In this document: positions 24,381-36,700 of the stretch, one piece after another | How the letters are laid out: every line of letters starts with the position of its first letter | Position numbering within the stretch: the first letter of the stretch is position 1 | Source: Morchella semilibera | Taxonomy: Eukaryota > Ascomycota > Pezizomycetes > Pezizales > Morchellaceae | NCBI GenBank assembly: GCA_009192285.1 | Contig: CM018609.1 | Location: 963,321 to 1,027,320, forward strand | Length of the DNA stretch: 64,000 bases | Reading direction: 5' to 3' | The notes under the pieces: generated by a model | The model's database searches: none | What the model was told of the DNA's origin: nothing | The model's input: the letters and a program-made list of their open reading frames with translations, nothing else | Program-made: the position numbers and the translations under genes

Positions 24381-26416
24381 ATGCAGCCTTAAAAGCTATT
24401 AAGGTTGCATGCATCTGCCCCTTGCAGAGTCTATATCTATGCATATAAGCCTGTCTTTGAGATGCGTGTGGATAAGCTTATATAAGAGATAAGCCTATAT
24501 ATATATATATAGCACCGTATAACCGTTTGCAATTCTTCACCTTGGGGCTGAAGTTACAGCTCTTGCTTACAAGATAGTCTTCTGGTGATACAAGTAGAGT
24601 TAATAACAGCCTCGCGCTCGTATAACTCCAAATGAGCCATATTAACATACCTCGTATATCTATAAGTGTAGATACCTATATCTACACATTTTTCTTGGCG
24701 TTATATAATTATATATACAGGAAATGGTAAATGAGAATCGCACAGGCTACTTTAATTATAGGGCTACCCTTCAAAGAACACGACCCTGTATTAAGCCGAA
24801 CTAGCTGCATGTGACCTCATAGCTGCCTAACCGCTCCAGATTGCTCCCGGCGGGTACTAGAATGTGAACCTATTATATTAACAACATGCGTGATGGCGTG
24901 CGTGTGAGGGTTGGGTGGTAGTTGAAGTACTTGGCGTTGGCAATCACGGTGGGGCGCGCGGTGTGCTTAAGTTTATACGGTATGTGTATGAAGTACACCT
25001 ACCGGAATATGGGTTAGATTGAGTTCATCCAGGGACTGGTAGGAGGCATGCAGGACTTTTGTTTGTGCCCCTCCTAGGTGACCAAAGTTTCATCTGCAGC
25101 TGGTATTCCTGGTGTAGTCAAAATGCTACCAGCTCTTTAGAAATTCACTAATATTTCTGATTATTCATTATACATATACTGTCTCAAATTTGCAAAGGGT
25201 GGCGCCCCGACGTGACCCGGTGGGACCCGTTTGAAGCACTTGGATCATGATATATCACTCGACAAATGGAAACGATGCTTTTTGGCGTTTTTTTTTTGTT
25301 TACTTCATTTATTGCATGCAGCCCTATGCTTTTTAGCGTTGATTGGTTGATTAATAGCTCAATATGCCTTACCTCCTCGTACCCGATGAAGGGTGAAATA
25401 AAATAAAGTAATAAAAGTCTCACTATTCCGTCTCGGGAGGTGAAGATCAGCATAAGTTCTTGTACTTCTGTCTTCTATCCATAGGTCTTGGTGTGTGGGG
25501 ACGCCCTGGTGGCTCTGTGAAAGTTCTTTGCTAGCCGGATCGATTTCGCCGGTTCTGAAGAGGAAGAAAGATTCAGATGTATTATATGGTTTTTAGATAT
25601 GCTTTAGGTTGGAAATATATAAATACATTATATGCATCGTGGTTTCGTTTCCTGTTCTCTGCACCTAACTATAACGGTGCATCAACTTGTGCGTTTGCTG
25701 AGATTAAACACGATACTTTACGGGCGCTTTTACCAATACATTTTGCCTAGTCTCATTACTAGGCTTTTGTCACTCGTTACTCGTTGCATCTTCCTATACG
25801 AAAATTCAATTCGTTTTAAACACTCCCAGTGTCTCTCCCGCTATAAGCTCCCGACTACGCGACTACCAATGTCTCCTCCGATGCTCTTCTCTCGATGGTC
25901 TGGTTCGTTGACACATTGCATCCAGAAGTTAAAAGCAGCAAAGAAACGATTGGTAACATACTCCAGCTCTGCACAAGCTCCTTCACTATACTGATGTAAA
26001 CAAAACAAAACAAAAAAAACCTCCTTCACTAACAGCTCAAGAGCGTAAGCTCTAATCTATCCGGTGTGTCACAACCTCTCACTCGACTGACTCTCCCCGG
26101 TATAAACTCTTCCCCGGCATTGGCCATTACACCAGAGCTAAAGAGGGGTGTCTTTACAATTAATTACTAAGACCCGTTGGGGGAACAGAAACTTTCCCAC
26201 AAGGAGGTTTGTAACACGTGTTGCTTCACAGACTATCACTCGGCTCTACAGGCAGTCTCATACACCGTTCGCTCCATCGTTGGCAATATCAGCCCCTGTA
26301 ATCTACAAGCATGGTATTAAGAGATGGGGTAGGTTTCCTCCATATGATCCTCAATCCCTTACCCACCGTACGCGTTCTGCTTTCGCCGGTAGGCACCTAA
26401 GACTGAATACCGAAAC
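24381..26416. other. Gene-poor stretch
   Basis: Two kilobases with TA-rich runs (24499-24512) and no gene I can support. A 120-codon plus-strand frame at 25632-25994 is Leu/Ser-rich, has no recognisable motif and starts without a plausible context. Another at 26148-26459 lacks an ATG. Confidence 0.4.
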
Positions 26417-26906
26417 TAGTGATGGGCACCAGAGTAATCTCAATGCTTTTGGGCAATAAGGCGAGGTGGGACATCACCGGTAATAGATGTGTCGAGACCC
26501 ATTGTCTTTTTCTACTATGCAATTCGATATTACAAATTCCCAAATCAGGGTTAGGGATGGCAACAGACGTTTAATTTACTAATAATTGTATGCACCTGAC
26601 AAGACGGGGAAAGCCTTGGACAGGTCTTGTCCTTTCTTATATCTTTCAATTCTGGTCTTGGAGGCCTCGAGACTTCATGGTCCTGTAGCTCTGGCGCTAA
26701 AAATAGCGAGTTGGGTTCTGTTGCCAAACCTAACCCTTGCTTAGGAATTTTTAATATCAAATTATGTGATGGGAAAGGTCAAAAAAGTCTCGAGACAAAT
26801 CTCGGGATATCTTTGACTAGTCTTGTCTTTTCTCGCCTCGTCGCCACCCACGTCTCGTCTTATTTTGCTCAAAGTTTCGAGATAACTTGTCTCGTGCCCA
26901 TCACTA
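26417..26906. mobile_element. hAT-like non-autonomous element (old copy)
   Basis: The ends are inverted repeats beginning TAGTGATGGGCAC on both strands (left at 26417, right ending at 26906). Sub-terminal sequence is also related (AGAGTAATCTC against AGACAAGTTATCTC). The inside contains repeated TCGAGAC and CTCGTCTCG words. The same terminal consensus, TAGTGTTGGGCAC, bounds the element at 40400-40778. No matching 8-bp duplication is visible at the flanks, suggesting age or later rearrangement. No transposase frame is present. Confidence 0.6.
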
Positions 26907-27351
26907 CTTTGGCGCTAGAGTCTCATGAGCGCACGAGTTCTGGGGTTTAATCTGGTTAAACTAGGCCCTTGTATCGAGGCTTCGAGATTAGAGTAAAAAA
27001 CCGTAATACAAGACAGGTTCTGTCCAAGTCTCGGCTCGTCTTGTCGAGCGGTGGATAGTGTGCACTTATATGTAATCACTCGTGCTAACCCGCTATTCGA
27101 GTGCCGATCGCGGTTCCTTTTTCTATCACTACTCGCCGTCACAGACAGCTCCTCAAAGGGTCATTTCAGCCATCCAACATTCAACAGGGTGGCCACAGGA
27201 CTCATCGTGGTCTTTGTTGTAATATCGCTTCCGAGCATAGTCAATTGAACCAATGTGCCTAGAAGTATGTGACTTTCTTACGATTATATTGGACACCCCC
27301 CCGTACTCAACTTAGGTTAACAAAAACTATATACATCAAAAGTCAGAACGT

Positions 27352-27811
27352 CGTTCGAGTAGCGCCGGAGAAGAATAATTTGAGATATTTGGTGTGGGAT
27401 GAAAAAGGGTGCGAGGAGGGGCCGGGGGTGAAGATTTGGACGGAATGGATGAAGGGAAGGTTCGAAAGAGAGGGGGATAGTGAGGAGGAAAAGCAAGAGG
27501 AGAGGGAACTTCAATACGGATGGGGCGAATTGGAAAGAGAAGAGAGGTAAATTGTATGATACAAGTAAGGAGAAGGTCCGATGAATGATGAGTCTCGAGA
27601 CAGTGAGCGCGTCGGATGAGTAGAGAGAAAGGTGTGTGGCTGAGGTTGAGTTTTGGAGGGCGGGGTTTTTAATATGGTTTCTTTTGTGTTTTCTTTTGTT
27701 TTGTTTTGTGTTTTTGTGTTTTCTTTAACTGGACCTCGGGAAGTGGAGGAAAGGTTCTGCCATAGCCTGCGGGCTGCATGCATGTATGAAGTATCAATCA
27801 ATCAATCAATC
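27352..27811 (+). mobile_element. 5'-truncated LINE-like retroposon, copy A, with target-site duplication
   Basis: The 460-bp insertion is bounded by a perfect 13-bp direct repeat (AAAGTCAGAACGT at 27339-27351 and 27812-27824) and ends in a (TCAA)n-type tail at about 27791-27811. The 5' part is coding in the plus direction, including NLRYLVWDEKGCEEGPG and ending QYGWGELEREER before TAA at 27548-27550. A 3' UTR of about 240 bp follows, with a T-rich block. The coding end, UTR and tail are shared with the copy at 59875-60179, and the last 80 bp with 51217-51298. A long flanking duplication, a truncated 5' end and a simple-repeat tail are the hallmarks of target-primed reverse transcription. The reverse transcriptase domain itself is missing. 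Confidence 0.85.
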
Positions 27812-27824
27812 AAAGTCAGAACGT

Positions 27825-29661
27825 AAGAAGCGCCGAGCGCGCGCCGAGTGATGGCCTGTGATTTAAATTAGCAGTAATTGTACCAGCCAAGACAATAATT
27901 AAAAGGATTTCATGCTTCGTCTACTCCCAGATGGAGGCCACATACGTGTGTATGTGGGATATAGGGGTTATTGGTAGAGAGATAATTGAGAGGGTGTATA
28001 AAAGGACCTACGGGAGGGTGTATATATATCGGTAAATAAACTCGCTGGGTCCTAACTGCGGGTTCAGGTTCAGGGTCATGATCAGGGTTAGTAGTACATA
28101 TCGTGTGGGGAGAATCCCACTAGTACTGTAACTACTAGGAAAAGTAGTCCCCCACGCACCCACAGTCCACCAACATGTACGGTTCATAGGTAGCAACAGA
28201 TGTAGGATGGACTGGGCTTTTGAGTACATGTCACTGTCCTAATAGGAGTAGTGCAGGGTTGGGGCCCGGATAGCTATATAGGTTTATACTTGACAGTGCT
28301 CGGAGTCCATTGATCAGGATGTCTAGAGTCACAGAAGAGAGGCGAGCCCCCGTCTTACTCTACTGTATATATAATTCTCATTGTAGTAGCCTGTTATCGT
28401 TCTCTGGCCTCTAGCTAATGTCAAAATGCTAGTATACCTATATAAGGGCTGAGCATGTGCTTTATACATAGCTTATAGTTGTAGTTGTATTGCCTTTATC
28501 TTTAGGACCTCGTCTCAGGGGGTGGGAGTTCTGTCCGTTCTGTCCGTTCTAGAGTATACCTATATACTGGAGACCACTATTGTTTGGGCGGGGGTGGGAT
28601 CTACCCCCGAACTCTGTCGTATTCCACCCCTCGGGTACGAAATGCCCCCAGTAAATTATGAAACCCTGACCCTCAGTATATACTGACTTATTGAATACTT
28701 GAGAATCTCTATTGCTTCTATCCCTAATACCTCGCTAACTAACTGCCTGGTATATGCAGGAATAGAAGAGCTTCTATAGCCACGGAAAGTGTTCCAATAG
28801 GCCTACTAGCTACTACTACATGGCAGCAACAGTCATCATATGGGGCATCTTGATCAATGGATCAGGGTCGATCGGAGCAGTGTCTCTATCCACAACTGTG
28901 GGTGGTAGACTGTGATTAATTCATGAATTCAATAGATGTGATATTGTGGCTTGCAATGGGTCACGATGATTGGCACAGGGATGAGTGAGTGGGCAGATCT
29001 CCAATATAATTATATTATAATTAATATTATATTCCTATATTGCAAGGGATCAAGTCAACGATAAATTTTAACTAATTAGCGATCAATGTTTAATACGCAG
29101 ACTTATACGTTAATTATCATGTTGCCATATTGTTAAACCCCGGGTTATCATGTCTCACGGTAAAGGACGTGCAGATGCGGCGCAGAATATCAACTTTCAA
29201 TCGTTAAATAAATTGCTTGCCCCGTGCACCGAGACTTTATATTAATTAAATCAATGGCTGCATGCGCCTACATACATTTCCGGCAGTTTCACAACCAGAC
29301 CGGTAAACCAAGTGCCATATATATATATGAAGTATATGCTTTATTGGAGCGGGGATGAACCGGGGATAACATATATAAAAGGTCGGGACGCTACCTGAAT
29401 ATTTGATATCATCCATACCATTGTTCATTCATTCGTTCGTTGATTCGCAGATAGACACTTCAATATTCAGACAGCAGGCCTGAATTAGACAGACAGCTTC
29501 ACAATATCGTATATATATAAACAGGAAACAGAATATATTAAAGAAATACTATATATATATACCAGACTTCTACCCCCTACAACTCCCATACAACACTCCC
29601 TTAGTTTGTACCAGGCCAGTCATTGATATACACATCAGATATATACTCCAAACCTCAAGCC
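27825..29661. other. Gene-free stretch upstream of the secreted-protein gene
   Basis: No supportable gene. It has AT-rich microsatellite-like sequence near 29000-29040, 29318-29330 and 29510-29520, and a doubled word TCTGTCCGT near 28530. The last 160 bp, with TATATATAAACAGG near 29511, form the probable promoter and leader of the gene at 29662. Confidence 0.4.
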
Positions 29662-30568
29662 ATGGTCAAGCTACAATATGCACCGACCTGGTCCCTCCTC
29701 CTCCTCGCCATCCTCTTCGCTCAGCCCGCAAACGCGTCAAAGCAATCCCCCGGCCGAGCACCGGCCTCCCCGCGGACACCTTCCCCCGCTGCCCGCCGTG
29801 CCGGAACGTACGTACCCCTCCCCCACTTTCCTCCTACATGATATGACAATCACCAACATTCCCCCCTAAACTTAGTCCCCCGCCCTCACCCCCTCCAGAA
29901 CACCCATATGACGTCGACCCGGACGTCACCTGGTGGTGTGGCGATAGCCCTCTCGACACTCCCCCCGTTTATACCCCGAGAGCAAGCACCCCATCAACTA
30001 CCTCTTTACGCCCACTGCTGTCTCCACCGCCGTCGCTGCACTAGTCGGTACAACCCGCGGAAACTTCAAGAAGTATCCGGGAAAGTTTATGAATAGCGAC
30101 TCGATGGGCGGCCGGTTGATGCCTGAGATCGGGACGAGGGAGGATATGGAATTGAAGTATTTTCCCATCATGAGCGATGGGGTCAAGTGGGCGCCGGTGA
30201 GTTTAACCTGAAGCTGGTGGTTTGATGAGCGGAGGTGGAGAGCTGATGAGAGGTGCGCGGGGAGGGCAGCAATCGAAGAGGGCGGATCAGGACGCGGGGA
30301 ACTTTAGGGTCGTGTATTGGCTCTCTATGGATAAGCGGACGGTAAAGTTCTTGGGGCTGGTGGGTTTCTTATGTGGGTCGATATGTGGGCTGGTTTCTAA
30401 CGGGCCCGGAAGGTTTACCATCCGGAAAAGTCGGCGATATTGAGGCGCTGTAGAAAGTATATGTCAAAGGAGCTGAGGCAGGAACGGACCAGGAAGCAGG
30501 GGGGAAACGGGAATGGCGGGGCAAATGCGGGGAGAGGGAGGGTAAAGGTTGTTCTAAGGAGTGCATAG
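29662..30568 (+). pseudogene. Secreted ribonuclease-T1-like protein, frame interrupted by a 1-nt shift
   Basis: Four exons fit: 29662-29807, 29876-30196, 30270-30341 and 30413-30568, with short GT..AG introns; the third intron has the branch word CTAAC. The first exon encodes a clear signal peptide (residues 1-25, ending AQPANA) followed by a Pro/Ser-rich spacer. Exon 2 starts PPPEHPYDVDPDVTWWCGDS. The reading frame then changes inside the C6 run at 29961-29966, where one base appears to be missing. The later part shows KYPGKFMNSD, MELKYFPIMSDG, NFRVVYWLSMD and VYHPEKS, in the order and spacing of the N1/T1 ribonuclease core. The Arg and last His of the active site align, but the first His is Gly and the Glu position is Tyr, so catalysis is doubtful. 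This resembles catalytically dead RNase-like effectors. The break could be a sequencing error or true decay. The family assignment is inference. Confidence 0.5.
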
Positions 30569-30698
30569 GGCGGTGGGGCTAGATATTGGGTTTGGGTCAA
30601 CAAGTTGCGGACGGGAGGGAAATATAAAGAATAGTTATACTTGCGGTTATAATTATGCATGAGTGCAGTGCTTTATTGGTATACTGAAGCTTTTTGGG

Positions 30699-30734
30699 TT
30701 GCGGTCTTGCACGAAGTCAGAGATAAGACCGCAA
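30699..30734. repeat. Hairpin-forming inverted repeat
   Basis: Perfect 10-bp arms TTGCGGTCTT and AAGACCGCAA enclose a 16-nt loop, about 130 bp after the stop codon of the RNase-like gene. It could be a 3' processing structure or the remains of a foldback element. A short ATCAATCA run follows directly. Confidence 0.5.
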
Positions 30735-33700
30735 TCAATCAAGAAACCTGACCCAAGGCGGGATTCCCCGATTGGTGCGAGTGATTGTCCATGAATGGCT
30801 ACCCCCAAGTTCGAGCTCTAGTGTTTTATGCTGGGAGCAGATCTGGGGAGAACAGGACCTATAACAGACTCGAGGTATGAGGATAAATTAAAGCTCTTGA
30901 CTGGTAGGTCAGGAATTGGTATCGGGGAGATTGCCAACCCAAGCCCTAGTCGAGTTCGCCATATGCACACAGCTCAATGCAATGGGGGTCTATCTTGGGG
31001 CCAATTGCAAGCTGTGATTCACAAACATTATTGGGACCTTTTCCGGCTACCTGTTCTTCGGGTCTGGGATTTTCGCCCCGGACGTACCGGGGGATTGCAG
31101 CGGTTCTCCACATGCGTTTATATTGGCTAATTATTTGATTACTGATCTTCGCGGGTATAATTAGCAGGACCATCTATAATCTCTCGCCTTATTGGTCTAA
31201 GATATGTCTTGTAATGACATCATCCATGGATCCATTATTTAAACCCTGTATGGCAACATGATAGATCTAACACCCAGAAGATCCTAGGTGTGGTTTTGGC
31301 ATTGTAGGTGATAGTTTATAACGGTAGTTTAATTCTGTGCACTTGAAATAATATCATAGTTTCTAGAAAGGGTGCGAGTGTCCCGTCAACTCAAGTTCGG
31401 GCTGAGTGTCTATCAGATAGGATTTGTGGCACTTATATATAGAGCAAGCCCAGTAGAGACGTTAGCGATATCCAATCCTACTGGTGGGTCAGATCAATTG
31501 GCTATTTGGCAGCGGAGAGCTCTCTTTTATAAGTTGCAGGTACATCCACGGTAGTATAAATATATACAAGCTGCAGCTTGATAAATATATACAAGCTGCA
31601 GCTTGTACTGGAGAGGGTGAGTGAATATTGGTATAATCAGGGGGTAACGTAGCAGGAGATATGGAAGTGGGAGGTAGATATAGCTGTCTAATAAATACTC
31701 TATTGTTCTTTAGAAATCAAACCTGCTTCACCCCCCTTTGCTTCCCGAATAGGCGCTATCAACGCGTACGGAGATAACCCAGGCATCAAGAGACGCATTT
31801 TATGCCTCTACGAGTATATGGAGCCCGTCCCACTATTTTACTGTAAACATCTCGACTCCTCTTTGCCCTCTGTGGTGCCTTTACTGAATTGTTGGCTGGA
31901 AAATATATAAACATAACACTCTTAATTATAAAGGTCTCTGAAGTTGCATCTCTCCCGTTAATTTGCTCTGAGCCCGGATATATATATCGTATGATTATAG
32001 ATTGGGTAATAAGATAATATACAAGTAGATCGATCGCGACTTATGGCACTTTGTCGCGCAGGGGAGCTCCTGCGTCTTAGGTTGGGACGAGATCGATGGG
32101 TTATATAAATATATATACAGGGCCGGGTCTGATATATATATCCGGCCTTTATATACTTATGGGTCCGGCCAGGGTCTTGCTGGTCCTGTATGTAGGGTTG
32201 GGGATAGGAGGCTGGAGTGCGGGGGGCAGTCCACCCTAGTATAATGTAATTAAGAGAGCTGACCGCAGGGAGAGCTCATGACCACGGTTCTACGCCGATG
32301 GGCCGGCCGCATATACACTAAAGACCGCAGTTCTGTGAAAACATATGCCGACGTCCAGTTAGCTAGCTCAACTGTGATACAACCCTTAACCAATCTTGTA
32401 TAACGGACGGCATGGAGCTTATACCTGATGAATCTGGTAGTTATGTCCCCTTAAATACAGTATCCATGGCGCTATAACTAGAGCGCCAGGATAGCTACGA
32501 TTAGGTACCTATGTCACAACCTGTCCCGTTGATGTTGTATGGAGAATGATGGGGTGAGTACTCTACCAGTGATTAAATACCAGGAAATTATACAAGATAA
32601 GGGTAGGTAGGAATCATCTACCGCCTGAATATGGTGGTTGTAGAATAGTACGTAGTGAGTTGATAGAATTATTAGAATTGGATTGTGGTAGTTGTAGTTG
32701 ACTGTAGTAATCTACATTTGGAAAGAGCATATTAATCTAGAGTCCCGAGATCATCGTAATGTTACAAAACCTAGGAAGCCTTTGTATTTAAATTATATTT
32801 TAAAGATAATTTTGAAAAAATATGACCTAGTGGTACTAAATCATACACTTATTCCAAATCACAGTTTGGCTCTCGGAACTGCCTTCTGTGAATTCAATCA
32901 GTTTCTGGGAAAAGGTGTAATTGACTCAAGGACGTTATGTTACGGATGTGGGGAGGTGATTTAGTGACCGTGAAAAGGTTGTAGGTGGGAAGTTCTCCTT
33001 TTTATAGATCCCCCGGACCGTGATCCTGGTGGCATATGGAGCTGCTTCAATCAAATAGCAAAAGAATCTCTAACAGATATTCGATTCTGGGAGACAGGCT
33101 GCATCTAATCCCTGCAAATACACATATATATAATCATGGTTCGAGGCCGGATCAAAGTCGGCCCTGAGTTCCAAATGCGGTTCTAATCTAAAAGGACCGT
33201 TAAGTCCCTCACACGTCACGGGGCCAGCCGGATCATAACACTGGAATCCAATTCTAGTTTAATCAGCCTCGTGCCAGGAACTATAGACTCGGGAAAGCCA
33301 TGATGTTCTAGTAGGAATAGGTGATTCATGTATATCGGTAGATCCATGCCGCGCCCTATTGATGGAATGACGGCCGACTATAGCTCATCCGGCCTCTACC
33401 CCATGTATAATGGGTACGGAGGGCTATAAAGGGGGTCTAGGGCTGTTAACCTATCCCGAAGTGGCCCAACAGCGACAGAAAGGGGTACGCATGAACAGCG
33501 GGCAGTCAAGGTCGACAACTAAAGGGGAAACAAAGAGGCTTGATAGCTGGGCACAAGTCTAAAGCTAAATTATAAATACCGGTCAGAAGAACCTGTACGG
33601 GCCGGGAACATATATATATATATGCACTTACAGAATTAAGATGTGTTTGATTACTCTAGACCTCTTCTGATAGCAAAGGATAGCAAGGGGCTCGACAATA

Positions 33701-36700
33701 GACTGCTACCAATAGCAGCAGATCTCGAAATATATCAGGTCTCTACTAATGGCACAAGGACGTACCGGACCACCAAAATCAAAGCCGCATTAGTTCCCTT
33801 ATGTATACGTATTTCTCTTAAGTATACGTATTTCCCTCTACATATACAATTACACTACGTAGTTCGCGATATTCTATCATACAACACCCTTACGTACCCA
33901 TGGCCAAAATCTTACCCAAGTGCCTGGAAGGTTCTCATTGCCTTAAGGTGATGTCTTGAATCAGTCGACGACGTTGATGGGTTGGGTGTGCCCGATTATT
34001 AAAATTGTTCTGTTATGATTGATTATTATATTCAAAACCGCGTGGTCGTATATATCGAGAAATTGGTAATGCTGTACTCTACCCCACAGCGTCCGAGATA
34101 TATAACAAGGCTTTTGCACTGCCTCCTTCCTCATATGCGCAAGTACGTCAGACTAATATCTTAAGCGGGTCTATCCCCTTAATTAAGCACCTGCATATTC
34201 AGACGTCCAACGCCAGGTGGTGTACTATACTGTGCATCACTCTAGATAGGAGTTCTTGGCGCAGAGTAGGACCTGGGATGGGAATGATCGCGAGAGCAAT
34301 ATATTGAACTATTCTATTCTCTGTCCATTTGTGCATAGGGACGACGGCCTGGAGGTGCACCCCTAGCTAGTCGGAGAGCGCAAAACCCCACTCTATTCAT
34401 GCATATATGACAGTGCGCGCGCTGTATTCAAACTCACAACAGACATCAGACTCTTCAAGTACCATTATGGAGGGAAAACCTTTCTTTCACTAAGGCCTTC
34501 ACCTAGCAGCATAGCCAGAAAAGAGCCCCAAGTTTTCAAGGCCTATATATACGAGAGAAGAACACCGATGAAGGAAACTTAACGGCAGGTGTGCTTAAGA
34601 CGACGGCTGGGTCGTTCAAAGATCGCACTTTGGTATCCAGAGTAAATGAGTGGAGAAATATGGCGGTGTGGCTTATGCTGCTATGCCCGTACATGTTTTA
34701 CTGGCGAATAGGCTCCTCCACGTTCTGGATGATCACCTACAATAGATACGTATACTATAGTACAGCATGTGGTAAAATTATTTGGAATCTTGCTTGTCTA
34801 CCCGCTATTACTAAACCCCTATTTCTATAGTAATTATACCACATATATATATATATTACTGTCTCCGAGTCCCCCAAAGAGGGCTGAATGCATGTATGTA
34901 AATAATCCTCCCTAAGAGCCCTAAGCGTATGTATCTGTACCTGGGAGTGCCTGGGAACTGCTGTACTGTGCCCCGCATGGGACATGGCAAGAGATGACAA
35001 TGAGACTAAGGACCTAAGTCAAGGTATTGCCAATAAACACGATGCTAGAATATGATGTACATACAGAATAGAGCCTATTACGTGGAGAAAGAGCAGTTTC
35101 ATTTAGTAGACTCCATGTTCTACAGTACGAACCCCGATGATCGATCTCTAAACTTTTACCCTGGCAGCCGACATCTCGCCGCCGCTCCTTAAGCTAGGTG
35201 ACCTCTGCAAATGTCAATTGTAGGCGCCCGCGATAAAGAGAGCTAGAGCTCTCTGTAAAATTGTTCGTTTGCGCCCTATTTGGCTTGAACCTGTAATATA
35301 AATCCTAAAAACATATGTAGTATTTGGCCAAATTGGTATGGTCAAGTTAATAATGCTCCTCAAACATCCGAGTTTGACTCTTCATACCAGCGTAGGGCAC
35401 AGGAGCGATTTTTTGGGCCTGTGCCTGCATAGGCTCTTGACGGGTAAAATGAACCGAGATGCACCTGACGTGCGTGCAATGATAAAACCCGTTGGATTGA
35501 TCTGTTGGTACGGGGAAGTCTTCAGGGCGTCCTTGACATGCAATCCATCCCTTGGCTCCTACAGAAAGAGATTTACTTTGACTAAATAGGTGCTGCACGC
35601 AAATTCGAGAAAAAGCACGAAACAAGGCAAAAGAGTGGGGTGGGAAGCCATGTATATAGGTGGGACAGAAAAAGCAAAGCAATAGTTTCCCTGCTGGGTA
35701 GGTACCTATTGCGTGAGAGGGCAAAGGGGATGGATGGGTGTGTCAGCCTGGGTGGACCTTGAATTTTTTATATGGGGATGGGGAAGGTCTACCGTTAGGC
35801 TAGAAAATAGTACCATTATGGGAGTAGATCTTCTAATTTCTACAAATTGATTCGTTGTTGTTGGGATCCGGAGGTTACACACCTGCCCATCATAGTTTTT
35901 TGAGCTTATGCATATATATATATCTACTTTGGTAATTATTGTCGGGGGCCGAGTCAGCCACGAAGTATCGCTCGCCGGTGCCTCTTCCCCGGCATGGACA
36001 TGATAAACGAGCCAAGATCTTGTGACCCAAGATTCTAGCCCTGCACAGAGATCGAGTTGGTGGGTATTCGCGGTACTTCTGTGTGTTGGGTCACGTCAAT
36101 ATATAGATTTACCCTATTCTGAATTCATAGCCTTGGCGGGCTTTTTCGAAGCTCTATGAAACTAGTGCGAGTACACTTGTAGTACATAATTGGGACTGTA
36201 ACACTTAACACCGAAATATAGCAATGGGGAGATCTGTTATAAAAGGTAAGAAAGAGAAACGAACTCAGTCTCGGTCTGTGTGATAAATGTTTATCATAAT
36301 GTCATCGATAAAGCTTAAGTAAAAAAAAAAAAAAAAGAGGAAGAAAAGAAAAAGAAAAGAAAAGAGGAGAGGAGAAGCCACTCATTCGGAGAGTTGAACG
36401 AGAGAAAAGGATGACAGGGTTCTCCATGCAAGGCTCCCGGAAAAATGTAGGTGGTAGTTCGCTTGTCTGTACGGATTGATTCATTTTTCGCCATTTGCAT
36501 TACGAGTTTACTGTACACGATTGTGTCAAAATTCTGATGAAAGATAGGCACTCCCTATGTAGCTGCTATAAGACTCACTTCTGAAAGCTAGGGAATTCTT
36601 TATAGTTGAACGAAGTTTTGATAACTACATGTAGGTAGTACCTAAATTGAAAACTCCTTTTCATAGTATAGTAGGTGGGGTAGCCATGGCTAGTTATCTG

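Noticed and set aside
25632-25994. 120-codon Leu/Ser-rich frame
   Set aside because: No motif, no plausible start context, and overlapping frames on the other strand are equally long.
26148-26459. 103-codon frame next to the hAT-like element
   Set aside because: Starts with GTG only and runs into the left end of the mobile element.
27511-27801. Minus-strand frame encoding MIDTSYMHAARRL
   Set aside because: It is the reverse reading of the LINE-like 3' end; the same peptide start appears at the copy at 59879 for the same reason.
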